Both the position numbers and the translations under genes were made by a program. A model generated the notes under the pieces. The model saw nothing but the letters and a program-made list of their open reading frames with translations. It made no database searches and was not told where the DNA came from. 64,000 nt of DNA from Semisulcospira habei (Eukaryota; Mollusca; Gastropoda; Semisulcospiridae), in assembly GCA_036245525.1 (NCBI GenBank), contig BTPG01000003.1:161007260-161071259 (forward strand), in the 5' to 3' direction. Below, piece by piece: positions 10,145 to 21,329 of the stretch (position 1 is the first letter of the stretch; each line of letters begins with the position of its first letter).

Positions 10145-11130
10145 GTGAGAGCACTTTACCACTATAAGTCATCACTAGCACACACAAAAAAAGGAAAAAA
10201 GTTCTCCAACCGACTGACCCTATTTTTGGGTCAAGTGCGATAGCAAAAGTGAATCTGGGTATTTGGGGTCTGGTGTCCATGGTAAAGTTTTTGTTGGCAT
10301 TTTTCCAGAGACCATTCTAGCCACAGTCTTCAAACTTGGCTGATGGATACTTTGTGACAAAACATTTCTAAACATACCAATTTCAGTGACCTCTCTTAAC
10401 CTTTAGCACTCTGCTTTCCGCTGGCAGTTCTTTTCCCTGCAACTGCATTCTTTTTGAGTGGGCAAAACCCAATGCTACCCTACTTACTTCAAAAGCCTAC
10501 AACATTTTCATTTTTCTATGTATGATTGTGGAATTTGGCATGTATGTAAATAAATGAAGCAAGATTATGTCACAATTCTTAAAACTGTGTTATCTGTGTT
10601 ATTATCCTAACAAACAAACAAAATAATCAATGCTTACTATGCACCGTTTCCGCGTTCACTAGCACTCGATTCAGAATCACTCCTCTGCCCATCACCACCA
10701 TCTCCCACCCCCCCTCAATCTCAAGTCTTCTGGCAAAATGCCAAGAAAGTCTTCATCATCGGAATCTGACTCCATAAAAGTATTCCTTGATGCTTGATGA
10801 ATGCTTCTAACTCATCTGTCATCTTTTGTCAAAATGAAGCCGTCAGAACAAACTCTCGCTTAGAAAATTCGAATCGCTCAAACACACTCAAAGTTAGCAA
10901 GATGGCCGATATAAAATGGAAGCAAGCCTCATTTACAATCACCCACAATCTTTTGCAAAGGCTTTATAGCAACCCAGTGTGTTTACCATAGCCGATTACG
11001 AGCAGACCACGCGGTGGAGACATGTCGCCATCTGATAATGAAGCAAGATGGCGGCTGGCGACAAATGTCGCCACCAGCGTTCTAAAGGTTAAAGGTTAAG
11101 GTCACATGGGACCAAGAAATAGGTTTAAAA
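10145..11130. other. Intron DNA with dispersed repeat
   Basis: Start of a 6.8-kb DCAF1 intron. 10205-10425 is a degraded piece of the dispersed 162-bp family (motifs AAACTTGGC, ACTTTGTGACAAAACATTTC, CAATTTCAGTGACCTCTC). The rest is A/T-rich DNA without coding potential. Confidence 0.55.
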
Positions 11131-11319
11131 AAAAGAAAGAGGGAGGGGTGACTACCCAATTGCTTGGTTACAACTCCCTAGAGTTGCGGCCCTTGTCGTG
11201 TGGGTTCACACAAAGAGCTCTTAGGCGGAAATGGGTAAGCTAAAGGGTATATTCCATATAGTAATGCCATCGGTAAGTATTTTTCCAAAAAATATCTTTT
11301 AGAGAAAAATACATTTTCA
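11131..11319 (+). repeat. Solo DIRS right ITR
   Basis: Has the typical ITR layout without any neighbouring coding part: GGTTCACACA, GGCGGAAATGGGTAAGC, AGTAATGCCATCGGTAAG and the tip TTTTAGAGAAAAATACATTTT. The sequence differs from the ITRs of the other elements, so it marks one more family. It continues into another piece of the 162-bp repeat (11320-11480). Confidence 0.75.
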
Positions 11320-11944
11320 GTTTCAAACCCAAACTTGGTACAGGGGTACTTAATACTATAAGGTATTTTTGGTTGATTTTGTTCCTTATGGTTCATGTGT
11401 ATGCCATTCTTGTTTTATAGAATTTTCATTTTTATCAAAGTTTTGGATCAGTTGTACACTTGAGCCATAGAGGCTTTGACATTCCTGTTTCCAACTACAT
11501 ACTGGAATGACAAAGGTGTTTACTGTTATCAGAAATCATATGTGTCTTAGGATGTTAGGTAGTAAGGTTGGTTTTGTTCCTGAAATATATCAGTACATGA
11601 AAGTCTGTGCCTCATGAAGGTGGCTGTCACAACTCCCGCTTCTGGGGCGCAAACTATGAGCGCTACCACTCGAGTACAACCAACCCACTAACGCAAACAC
11701 CAGAGGAACAATTATGACAACATTTATTACATATAAAACTAACAACAATCCAAAATATCCTCACTAAATCCTAACCACGCACTCACACATCACATTCACA
11801 CACACACCCGTCCAAACTCCCCAGCATGAATATCCAACATACACAGTACACAATAACAACAAATATATAATAAAACAAATATCTTTAATAAAATACAAAA
11901 GAAAATTGAAAAAAAAAAACTTAATATAGCTCACAAGTCACTGG

Positions 11945-12132
11945 TTGTCATGGAACCCCCAGGGAAAGAGGAAAAGAGGTAGGCCGAGAAACTCCTGGCG
12001 TCGAGACCTCCAAGCAGACATCAAGAAACTGGGAACCACCTGGAGTAGAATCGAAGGAGAAGCACAGGACAGGAGTTGCTGGAGGTCTCTCGTTGACGGC
12101 CTATACCCGGGTAGGGGTGACAGGCGTAAGTA
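11945..12132 (+). mobile_element. 5'-truncated RTE-like LINE, last 188 bp
   Basis: Matches the extreme 3' end of the full-length RTE-like element (49680-52985, complement), including the codons for GRPRNSWRRDLQADIK and the tail GGCGTAAGTA. A perfect 12-bp target duplication, ACAAGTCACTGG, lies at 11933-11944 and 12133-12144. Confidence 0.93.
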
Positions 12133-12144
12133 ACAAGTCACTGG

Positions 12145-15100
12145 GTCTCTTCTATGGAAGCACAACCGTCAAGCTCAGCTCAGCTTAATGTGATGGGGTG
12201 AGAGTAGTGGGAGTCGGAAAATTAGGATTGGATGGTGGTGGTTGGACTTAGTGAGACTGAGACTCGTTCATGTTGAGCTAAACTTTTATTTCTAACAAAA
12301 CTAGAAAGTAGAAACCAGAAAGCAGAAAGCCGAAACAGAAAGCAGTACCTGTAGAATAAACAAACAGGTAATCAGTAATGGTGCCAAGAATACAATAAAC
12401 AAGGCACATAACTAAACTATATCAACATGCAGTGCACGTACAACACTTTGATTTTAAAGACTCTGATAAAATCAAAGTGATGGTCGTGTAACATATAGAG
12501 TGTGTAATAATATACATGATAGCAAATAAAATGAAAAATATAAGTCACAATACTAACTACAAAGGCATGCAAAGCACAAGTCAAAGAATAAAGCAAAGGA
12601 GTAATACGCAAGTGCGCTATGCAGTCAGACCTGGTAAGGCGAACACGCAAATGACTAACAAACGGGTAGTCACTCTGACCGGGGCCTCCCTAACAGGTCA
12701 GACCACATCAAGTTAAATGCAAAGTACTAAAAATAACATAGCAAAAGTAAAATACCAAATTAAATCAGATGCTATGCCAGCGGTACAATAACTATGTGAC
12801 TAGGCACTAATGAATAGTATATAGAAATAACTAATATCAAGGGGAAAGTAATGTGAAAGTATATGACACAAAAAGGAACTCACCATACAACCGACTTACC
12901 ATCAAATGAATAAGGACGTACACACAACCTTATCATTCACTCGGTCTTTATTACATTCGCACCGCAGACACAAGCGCAAACATTGAACATCAACGAAGAA
13001 CGCAAACATCTACACACCCTGCAGTCATTCATGACGAAGAGGAAAGACAGGCAGAAAATGTGTACTTGAAGGGAAATTATGTGCATGTAACATAAGATAG
13101 CCTAGAATAAAGTATATCTACCAAAATGCCATCTAATGAATGTCACCATGCACTAAATAGAGGCATGGTGCACTTAATATGGCTACAAAGCACCTTTAAG
13201 TTTCATACACATAGTAGTGAACAAAGACCCTTGAGGTCGCATAACAGAAATGTCCTGCATTTCTTACAGTCACTCAAAGGCTTCACTTACTTATTACACA
13301 TTGTAGTGAACAATGACCCTTGAGGTCGCATAACAAAGATGACCTATATCGCTTCCTGTCACACAGGCTAATAATGCCTCTCAGTGATGTGAACCAAACC
13401 TATGTACTATGTCAAGTGAAATACTTAGTCATAAAATAGGAAGCAAATAATGGCTAAAGTCAAAATAAATAATAAAAGACCTATAAACAAATGACTAATG
13501 AATGGAATGAGTGACTGAATGAACCAATCAATCAATCCATCAGCCAGTCACTCGACCTATGGCTAGGCATGGCATACGGTCCGGCATAGCAACGTATAAA
13601 CAACTTAAGCGGAAGTCCAAAATCAAAACAAACATGGCGCCTAAGAGACTGAGTCAGCTGTGAGTGACGTCACCAACGCGGGAACATCACGCAAAGCTGC
13701 CGCCCCGCTCCCTAGCTCGGTGATAGAGAAGGGAAGACTCCAGAAAACATAGAACTAAATAAAATAAAGATCATCCCTAACTATGAAATACCTTAAATCT
13801 CTCCACAGCAACAACAACTAAACAATCAACCACTAAGAAATAGCATTAAATGAACAACAGAACGAAATGCGCGCATTATGGTGCATCCACCATGCAAGCA
13901 ATGTAGTCAATTGTCATGATTGCCAGCAAGACCAAACTTAGCGAATCATTTTAATTAGAGGCATAAGTGCACTCCCATTTACTCCCACGGTTATGCGCCG
14001 AGGGAAAACTATCACCTAGTCACAACTGACTACGTGCGGTCGGTCATGCACGCTAAGCGCCGCATCATTCTGACACGTTAAGTTTTCTAAGGCAAAATTC
14101 ATACATGATATCTTCCACATCAACATTGTTACAAAAGTTTGTGTACAAATTTCCTCACTGCAGCATTACATGGAAATGTACTAGCATGTAAATAATCGTC
14201 TAGCGTGAGAAAACAAATGGAATCAAGCTAGCCTCACAGAATGGCTAGTGCCGACCGGTCTGGCAAGCATGTCAATTTCATGCTCAAGACAATCTTCAAA
14301 ACATCCAGCATCACAATGTCATCAAATAGTACAAAATAATAATGCATCAAATACAATATAAAAAAAACTGAGTACTTACAGGGTCTCCAAAACCCGCGCA
14401 GTTTAGGTTAAAAAAAAAACTGTTTTCCTCCAAGGCACCGGTGCCAGAAGTTAATTGCTGGTACTGTGAGTCTTGCACGTTTGGTAAAAAAGAAAGTCTG
14501 CCACGCGAGCAGCTGTACTTATAGAGGCGCGCGGCTGTCTCCGCGTTGGTACAAAGTCCATGCGTCGGTGCAAAGTTCAGCGTCGGTACAGGGGTCTGGC
14601 ACTGATATAAATGGCAAATCCGTATTATAGTACTGCCAGCCCTAGGAGCTAGAATATCTTCTGAACTACATAGTGTAAAAATATAATCGTTAAATATAAA
14701 TTTAAGAACTTTTACCAGCTGTACTCTGGATTTAATTTGAGATTATGGGCTATTAGTGGAAAGTTTATATTTATTCTTAAAGCGGTCTCAGAAGTGCCAC
14801 AGAAAATCAAAAAGGCTACTAAATCGCCATTATCACTCTGATCGGTTATAATTAACCTAAAAACATATGCATTACAAAAAACTATTACCTGGGCCAAATC
14901 TAACCATGCTAAATACTAAGCAATGGTGTTGTATTTTGGCTACAATACACGGTCAAAACTGATATACAATACAACACGTACACTGAGCTATCGCGTACAC
15001 AACACTTAACGCTGCGTTTGGCAGGGCACCGCGAGCGGCGCACGTCATAGCTAGCAGTCGACACGAGTGAAATCCGAGAAGCAATGGTCATAAGTGCTAT

Positions 15101-15689
15101 CGGCCTAGGTACACAGAGGAACATCGGGTTCACGCTGTTACATTAACACTTTTGCTTCCGCGATAAGGTTCTTAGCACATGGCTCCACAATATTTCTGAC
15201 ACTGCGACAAAGTTCCTCTCACAATATTGTCACCACGAGGAAATGAAATTAATCTCGCAACGTCCTTTACAAGTTTACAACTGGACGAAACTTTACTTAA
15301 ATAAGTTATTAAATACTAAACGGGACGACCGACCTGGCTAAACACGGGGAGTGCCATGACGCTTGCAACAGCGCTTAGGTACGGCGTCATAGTCCCATGA
15401 GGCGGAGTGACACAGCCAGCCTCCACTCTCACAACGAACCACCCAGATCTTCCGCACAGCAACGGCGGCGGACTAATCCACGGAAATCTTTAGACTTTTG
15501 GTTTTTGAATGCACTAAAACAAGGGTGCAAAAATACACATATCAATAACTAACAACAAAAGAAGGGTAATCACATCACCCTTCCCACACTTTTAATAGCC
15601 ATCTTTTATATTCCTTCACCTCTCTCCCACAACATTAATAAATTCAAACTCAGCAAAATGCATATTTACACATTACCATACAACTCCCT
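12145..15689. other. Long non-coding interior of the 5.2-kb element
   Basis: No open frame of note and no recognisable domain. Mostly A-rich on this strand with several short C-rich islands (13620-13740, 14450-14600, 15340-15480). A near-identical pair, GTAGTGAACAAAGACCCTTG (13213) and GTAGTGAACAATGACCCTTG (13302), lies about 90 bp apart. I cannot assign a function. Confidence 0.4.
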
Positions 15690-15699
15690 TCTGAATTTA

Positions 15700-15728
15700 C
15701 CCCCCCCCCCCCCCCCCCCCCCCCCCCC
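15700..15728 (+). repeat. 29-base poly-C tract
   Basis: An uninterrupted run of C directly at the left junction of the retroposon at 15703-16101. Runs of this length are prone to real expansion and to assembly error. Confidence 0.9.
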
Positions 15729-16101
15729 GACCCGGGTCTGCCCTGGGGGACTTGGGTGGGGTTAGGTACTTTTTAGTTCCCAGGGTCACCCTGGTCAGCC
15801 CCACAGGGTGAGTTTTTCTCTCTATTCTGGGGCATGTGTTTCTGTCTACCCGAGGTCCATTCACCTGTATTTGCCTTTTTAAAACTCTCCCTACTGTCTG
15901 CACTGCCTGTAGCTCTTGATATTGGATGTGTGTTGCTAAATGGTCTTAGCTTTATTTAGGCCCCATGTGTTAGGTTTATTTAATGTATTTGACCGGCTGG
16001 CAACATACATTCAATGTTCTGTTTAGTTGTTTTTTTTCACAAGCAGTGCAGGCACGTCCTGAGAAAGCCTTGTTGCTGTCAGGACGTTAAGCAATGTACA
16101 A
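15703..16101 (+). mobile_element. About 0.4-kb retroposon with 13-bp TSD and poly-C 5' junction
   Basis: Flanked by TCTGAATTTACCC (15690-15702 and 16102-16114). The 3' end GACGTTAAGCAATGTACAA resembles LINE 3' tails of the CR1/L2 kind. No coding frame remains, so this is either a strongly 5'-truncated LINE or a SINE. The left junction is masked by the C run. Confidence 0.7.
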
Positions 16102-16114
16102 TCTGAATTTACCC

Positions 16115-16937
16115 ATTCGACGCTACATACTACCTAATAAAATAAATGACATTTCTCTCTACATTCTTACACTAGACCCCCCCAATACTCACTAACTAAA
16201 CTAATAATAATAACAGAACAAGCACACAAACAAACCCCCAGAGCATATGGCCACTAAAGAATTGTTGCGTGTACTCACTGTCATCCGTGAAGAAGCCCTG
16301 GCTGGGACGAAGACAAACAAAGACAAGACAAGCCAGGGGTAAAGTCGTTGCAGCTCTTCTTCTCCTCTCCTATCCAGGACACCGGCTCCGGGGCGACCAG
16401 GGCCGTATCACGGGACCATTACAGGGGAGCGGCACAACCGCTTGAGGGCTTCAGCTAATGGCGAACCACACCTAAAAGACCTCCCTAGGACACTGTTCTG
16501 TTCAGCTGTTTAGAAGCAACTGCCTTTGTTCACTGTTGGAAAGCGACTGACTGACAATTTGGATATCGTATGGTTTAGCAAAAATGCGCTCAGTAAATTG
16601 TGCGATGTAAGTTCACGTGAATCAAGACTGAACCACCCATCGTGCAGACTGAGCGAGCACGTGCGTCACGCCGACCTTCGTATTCTCGCATGGCAACAAC
16701 TCCTCGTGTAAAGGCCAAACAACTCACCTATGCTACCCTTATGTCCGGTGACTAACTAATCCCTGTCACCCCTCTAAATTAACTCCCCTAAAAAAAATAG
16801 AAGAAAAAAAAACGTGTTGTGACAGTGGCAAGAACTGTCTTGTGATAAATACGTATCCACTGCAGTATTTGTCATATAAACTTCCATCATTTTTGCTCTG
16901 GAATATGTGTAAATTGTTTTGATATATATTCTTGCAG
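16115..16937. other. End of 5.2-kb element and intron remainder
   Basis: 16115-16825 is the right part of the TGT...ACA element and is non-coding. 16831-16937 is host intron ending in the DCAF1 acceptor TATATATTCTTGCAG. Confidence 0.6.
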
Positions 16938-17096
16938 TACCTGGCGACTTTGTTGTGTCACAAGAAATTTACGATAGAGTTCTTGGCTCGAGAAGGGGTG
17001 CAGCGGTTACTTGCAGTCTATCGTCCCTCCATCGCAGCCACGGGTGTTGCCCTCTGTCTCTACTACCTCTCCTACTTTGAAGATGCCATGGAAAGG
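16938..17096 (+). CDS. DCAF1: DCAF1 internal exon b
   Basis: 53 codons in phase 0, from TTGCAG|TACCTG to GAAAGG|GTCAGT. It begins [17 protein letters not shown] and ends [14 protein letters not shown]. This is one of the best conserved parts of DCAF1; the vertebrate protein has CLYYLSYNQDAMERV at the same place. It forms part of the armadillo-like N-terminal domain. Confidence 0.96.
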
Positions 17097-17649
17097 GTCA
17101 GTATTTTCACTAACACACTAACGCTGCTATGAGGCAAAGAACTTAACCCATTTAACCCCAACACACAGCTAATCTGGCACTACCCTTGAATTATCATGGT
17201 CGATCCACCTCCTGCAACTGATACAAAGTCGTAAAGTGACATCCCCAAATTTTCAGAAATCCAACAGATGGGTCAAAGAGCTGATGGGGTCTTAAGAAGT
17301 TCTTTGCCTTTCTGCTCTCAAAGTTCTTTGCCTGTTGATGGCCCCATGGTCTTTGCATAGATAATGGGGGGTCTGTAATACGTGGCATTGAGGTTCCCAT
17401 CGTTAAGACATAATATGTATGATCACTGCCAGCAAGCGTGTTGTAGATTTCTTTATGATGTAATATGGATACATTGTTGCTTACTTTCTTATTGTATCTA
17501 CATTCCTATCTTATATGGTTGTGCAAGTTTTAGCGAATCATTTATTTTTGTTTAGTCTCATTGTTGATGTGTTCTTTTTTTAGTTGTCTGTTTTATTTTT
17601 GTAAGATGCTTAGAGTTTGTTAATAGGAATAGGTGATATATAAATGAAA

Positions 17650-17685
<36 letters not shown>

Positions 17686-17720
17686 GTCATTCTATAAATA
17701 TTTGCTTTCTTACATTGTAG
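17097..17720. other. Short DCAF1 intron with small repeats
   Basis: A 624-bp intron. 17165-17290 shares a dispersed repeat with 61395-61510 (GCTAATCTGGCACTACCC, AATTATCATGGT, CCACCTCCTGCAAC). A TTA trinucleotide microsatellite occupies 17651-17685. Confidence 0.8.
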
Positions 17721-17761
17721 GTTTGTCTTCTGCCTGAGCATGTCCTGTCTGGCTTGGTTGG
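17721..17761 (+). CDS. DCAF1: DCAF1 internal exon c (41 bp)
   Basis: Micro-exon, too short to be found as an open frame. Acceptor ACATTGTAG|GTTTGT, reading VCLLPEHVLSGLV plus two bases of a glycine codon, donor TTGG|GTATGT. It is placed by homology (vertebrate VCMHPHNVLSDVV) and by phase: its final GG pairs with the first A of the exon at 41736, about 24 kb downstream. Confidence 0.92.
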
Positions 17762-17812
17762 GTATGTGCTTCATTTTGTATTTTTTAACTTTTGAACATA
17801 TATAAACAACAC

Positions 17813-18013
17813 TTGTTTCTTCAAAAACATTACCGATGGTATTACTGATAGGAAGACATACTTAGCCTGTCAATTTCAGCCTCCAAAATTGTGTGTTGCT
17901 ACACAACCAGGAACGTAACTCTAGCAAGCAGCTACCCAATCCCCTGAGTGGCCTCCCTATCCTCCGGATAGCCTCCCTTTTCAATCTCACGACAGTCCGT
18001 TATTACCAGTTCT
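17813..18013 (+). repeat. Left ITR of E3
   Basis: Starts TTGTTTCTTCAAAAACATTA and carries TTACCGATGGTATTACT. It matches the complement of 34055-34262, for example CAATTTCAGCCTCCAAAA against TTTTTGGAGGCTGAAATTG. Confidence 0.88.
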
Positions 18014-18571
18014 ATACTTAGCTCCATTTTGTTCGGTTCCGTTGTTTTCAGTCTCCGCGTTTCTTCTCCTTTGTTCGTTTTTTCGGTTTCGATCTTCTTC
18101 CGATGGCTGGGTAGGGCCTTGGACATTGTCTTGCCCGGCGATTATATGCCTACTTGGGCAATTTCTGTGACCATTCTTTTTGACTTTGTCTCCGACAGTC
18201 GGTTACAACGGTCGTGTCCTTGGAAACGTGGCCCTGGGTCACGCGCGGTTCTCTTATGTTTCCGTTCCTTGTTGCAATCCCTACCTTCACACTTGCCCCG
18301 CCTGCAGCGACTCCCAGTGGCCAAGCGATTTACATCTACGCTGCCTTTCTTGGTTGGGCTGCGCGTCGGATCATCCCTGTGCTCCTTGCGCTTTTTGGGA
18401 AGAGGACAGTTGGTCCCAACTTTGGAGTTTCTATTGCCGCCAGCGCCCCGTCCTTTCCACTGCGGCGCCAGTTCCACCGGCCCCTACCTACTCGACACGG
18501 TCAACGGTTTGTCTCGGTGCTCTCGGTCCCCAGACTCTGGTTGCTCCCTCACACCACGCTCCCAATCACCG

Positions 18572-18962
18572 GTAAGTTCCTTTACGATTCAAGGCGCTCC
18601 TGCTCTATGGAGCGCAGTTTCATGTCTATCCCATGCACCCGCTCTAAGGAGACGGGTCCCTCGTGGCCATTTTCCCCCTGGCCAAGGCGACGGACACTGT
18701 CCCTTCTGCTGTGGGAGGTATGTTCCTTTATGATTCAATGCGCTCCTGCTCTATGGTGCGCAGTTTCATGTCTGTCCCGCGCACCCTCTCTACGGAGACG
18801 GGTCCCTCGTGTCCATTTTTCCCCCCGGCCAAGGCGACGGACGCTGTCCCTTCTGCTGTTGGAGGTAAGTGCTTTTCCGATCCATTGCATTCTCGCTCCA
18901 TGGAGCGCCATTTACTATCCATCCCGCGCACCCGCTCTATGGAGACGGGTCACTCGCGGTGA
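18572..18962 (+). repeat. 147-bp tandem repeat in E3 gag
   Basis: Units begin at 18572, 18718 and 18865, each starting GTAAGT or GTATGT plus TCCTTTA or a variant. Each unit ends GGAG before the next GTA, so every unit boundary carries a splice-donor-like GGAG|GTAAGT. The third unit passes into the 48-bp array. Confidence 0.85.
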
Positions 18963-19450
18963 CTACCGGTCCCGCGCTCCCGCTCTACGGAGACGGGTCA
19001 CTCGCGGCGACTACCGGTCCCGCACACCCGCTCTATGGAGACGGGTCACTCGTGGCGACTACCAGTCCCGCGCACCCACTCTACGGAGTCGGGTCACTCG
19101 CAGCGACTACCAGTCCCGCGCACCCGCTCTACGGAGGCGGGTCACTCGCGGCGACTACCAGTCCCGCGCACCTGCTCTACGGAGATGGGTCACTCTGGCG
19201 ACTATCAGTCCTGTGCACCCGCTTTAAGGAGACGGGTCATTCGCGGCGACTATCAGTCTCGCGCACCCGCTCTACGGAGACGGGTCACTCGCGGCGACTA
19301 CCAGTCCTGCGCACCCGATGTACGGAGACGGGTCACTCGCAGCGACTATCAGTCCTGCGCACCCGCTCTATGGAGACGGGTCATTCGCGGCGACTATCAG
19401 TCTCGCGCACCCGCTCTACGGCGACGGGTCTCTCGCGGCGACTTCCCCCT
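18963..19450 (+). repeat. 48-bp tandem repeat array (about 10 units) in E3 gag
   Basis: The unit contains CCGCTCTACGGAGACGGGTC followed by ACTCGCGGCGACTACCAGT. It has exactly 16 codons and therefore repeats in every frame (for example APALRRRVTRGDYQSR or HPLYGDGSLAATTSPA). One unit near 19190 has lost a few bases. Copy number can vary without a frameshift. Confidence 0.92.
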
Positions 19451-20149
19451 CTCCCTCGGGGAATGGGACACTGACACCTGAAAGACCCTGGCGCGGTTAC
19501 CGATCATCCAGGTGTGGCCTTGCCCACCTGCACTTTTGCGCCTCAGTGTCGCCATAGGTCATCACACCACGACTCTTTGCACGGCGCTGCAGGGATCCCG
19601 GTTCCCCCCTTGCGCACCGGCTTGGAGCTGGTAACCGCACATCTATCGATCAGACGAGCATACCTCTCGGCGCCGATCTCGCTGCTGGATTCACCTCCTC
19701 CCGGGACGTTCCATCTCATGGTCGCCCTCGTAAACGGACAGAATTTGATTACCCTGTTCCTTGCGATTTATCGGTTGATTGTCGGCCGCGACTCTCTCCT
19801 CTCGGACGGTTTGATTTGCATCATCCTATTCTGCCTTCCCCTCTGCGCCACAGCCGAGATCTTCTTGTCATGGGATGGCCTACCCGGCACCGGCCTCCAC
19901 GTGGCGTGGGTGGGTAGTCCACTCGGTCCCTGACTGAGTGGGCTAGCAGACGGGTGCCATCTTTGTCCAAGATTAGGACTTCATGTCAGCAGATATGTTG
20001 TTCAGTCTTTTTCACTGGTCCGGTTTTTAAGGAGCTGTGCTTACCCAGGTCTTACCATGTTGGATTGGTCCTTAAAAATACGCGTGAGCTTTTGGTCCTT
20101 TGGATCCCAAGTGTTTGCCGTGCTTGGAGACCCGTGTCGGGGGAGAAGA

Positions 20150-21300
20150 GGATCCTGGTGGCTGAAACACTCCACTTTGGCCTTGACTTCTGCCTAAACG
20201 GGAGGCCTCTGGCCAGGCGACAGAAGATCGTCGACTTAGCGACTTCGATGGGGATGGGATCCTCCTTCACCGCCAGGGTCTGGCTTCAACTCCTGGGCCT
20301 CCTCAGTGCGGCTGCGGACCTGCTTCCCTTGGGGCAGACTTTATGCTCGGCCTCTCCAGCTACGTCTCCTTCTTCACTGGCGACCCTCGGGCGCTCTGTT
20401 GGATCTAGTACCTGTCACGCCTCTGGCTCGTCCTCACCTCGAGAGGTGGGCGGACCTCGCTTGGCTGGCTTCGGGGGTGCCCTACACTCCCCGCCGCCTC
20501 GGTGGTCTCTCTGTACAGAGGCGAGCCAGGCCGGCTGGGGCGCGCACCTGTTACCGGATTTCTCTCGGCCTCGGGCGTGGGCTTCGGGAGCTGTTAGGGA
20601 ATCACGTCAACTGGCTGGAGCTGAAGGCAGTTGGGTTGGCATTCGACGTTTGGCAGGAGACCTTGGCCAATCAGGAAGTCCTCGTGCTCTCCGACAACTC
20701 GACGGTGGTGGCTTACATACAGAATCAGGGTGGCACTCACTCGCCCTCCCTTTGCATTCTTCTGTACCACCTTCTCCTCTGATGCAGGGATCGAGGCATT
20801 GCCCTACAAGCCCGCCACATCCCTGGCCACCTCAACGTGATGGCGGACGCCCTGTCTCGTCGTGGACAGTTGCTCCACACGGAGCGGTCCCTACGCCCGG
20901 ATATTTTTCGCCTGCTCTGCTCTCACTGGGAAACGCCGCTAGTGGATCTGTTTGCCACCAGATGAAACAGCCAGCTCCCGGTCTACGTCTCGCCAGTCCT
21001 GGATCCACTCGCTTGGGCAGTGGACACGCTCCCCATTCCTTGGGTCGGCCTGATTGCTTACGCCTACCCCTCGTCAGTCCTCGTTCCGAAGGTACTGCGG
21101 AAGCTTCTGGGATGCTCGGCGGTCCTCCTGCTGGTGGCCCCCTTCAACTGGACCAAGAGCTGGACCACGGACCTCCTCGCGCTTGCGACGGACCCTCCTC
21201 TGGAGCTTCCTACCCCTCCCACGATGCTCAAGCAGCCCTGTCAGCGGCTTTTCCATCCGTGCCCCGAACGCCTCCGCCTACACGCTTGGAGGTTGTCAGG
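20150..21300 (+). pseudogene. RT end, RNase H and Dam-like region of 3b
   Basis: Starts just after the YLDD box with the segment equivalent to HLGMEFL (LHFGLDFCLNGRPLARRQ), then ARVWLQLLGLLSAAADLLPL. The RNase H motifs are LSVQRRARPAGARTC (degraded; frame-shifted relative to the original CTEASQAGWGAHLL), NWLELKAVGLAF, VLSDNSTVVAYI and ARHIPGHLNVMADALS. The Dam-like part reads VDLFATR, then LPVYVSPVLDPLAWAVD. Stops include a TGA where e5 has tryptophan in RWN (about 20963). Confidence 0.8.
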
Positions 21301-21329
21301 CACGCCCGCGCCGCTAGAGGTTCTCGGAT

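Larger units (their letters stand above)
11625..16825. mobile_element. 5.2-kb non-coding element with TGTCACAAC ends and 5-bp TSD
   Basis: The left end TGTCACAAC (11625) and right end GTTGTGACA (16825) are 9-bp inverted repeats, flanked by the direct repeat GTGGC (11620-11624 and 16826-16830). TG...CA ends and a 5-bp duplication fit an LTR-type or integrase-like insertion, yet I see no internal LTR pair and no coding frame. The interior is A-rich, with a truncated RTE-like copy (11945-12132) and another retroposon (15703-16101). A non-autonomous LTR-type derivative or an unassigned TIR element are both possible. Confidence 0.6.
18142..19878 (+). pseudogene. gag-like protein of E3, N-terminal part with minisatellites
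   Basis: The Cys/His module near 18290-18410 reads HTCPACSDSQWPSDLHLRCL and continues SDHPCAPCAF, the same pattern as in e5, e6 and e7. It is followed by two nested tandem-repeat systems (147 bp, then 48 bp). All three forward frames stay open through the 48-bp repeats, so the true frame there cannot be chosen by eye. The gag reading is interrupted at 19879 by a LINE insertion and resumes at 23541. Confidence 0.7.

Noticed and set aside
11625..16825. Intact LTR retrotransposon
   Set aside because: Ends and duplication fit, but no repeated LTR, primer-binding site or gag-pol frame is visible, so only an unclassified element is reported.
17651..17685. TTA repeat as a functional element
   Set aside because: Plain trinucleotide microsatellite in a short intron; no further structure.
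18963..19450. CRISPR-like array of 48-bp repeats
   Set aside because: Units are directly adjacent without unique spacers, lie in an animal transposon gag gene and keep a 16-codon frame. It is a minisatellite.
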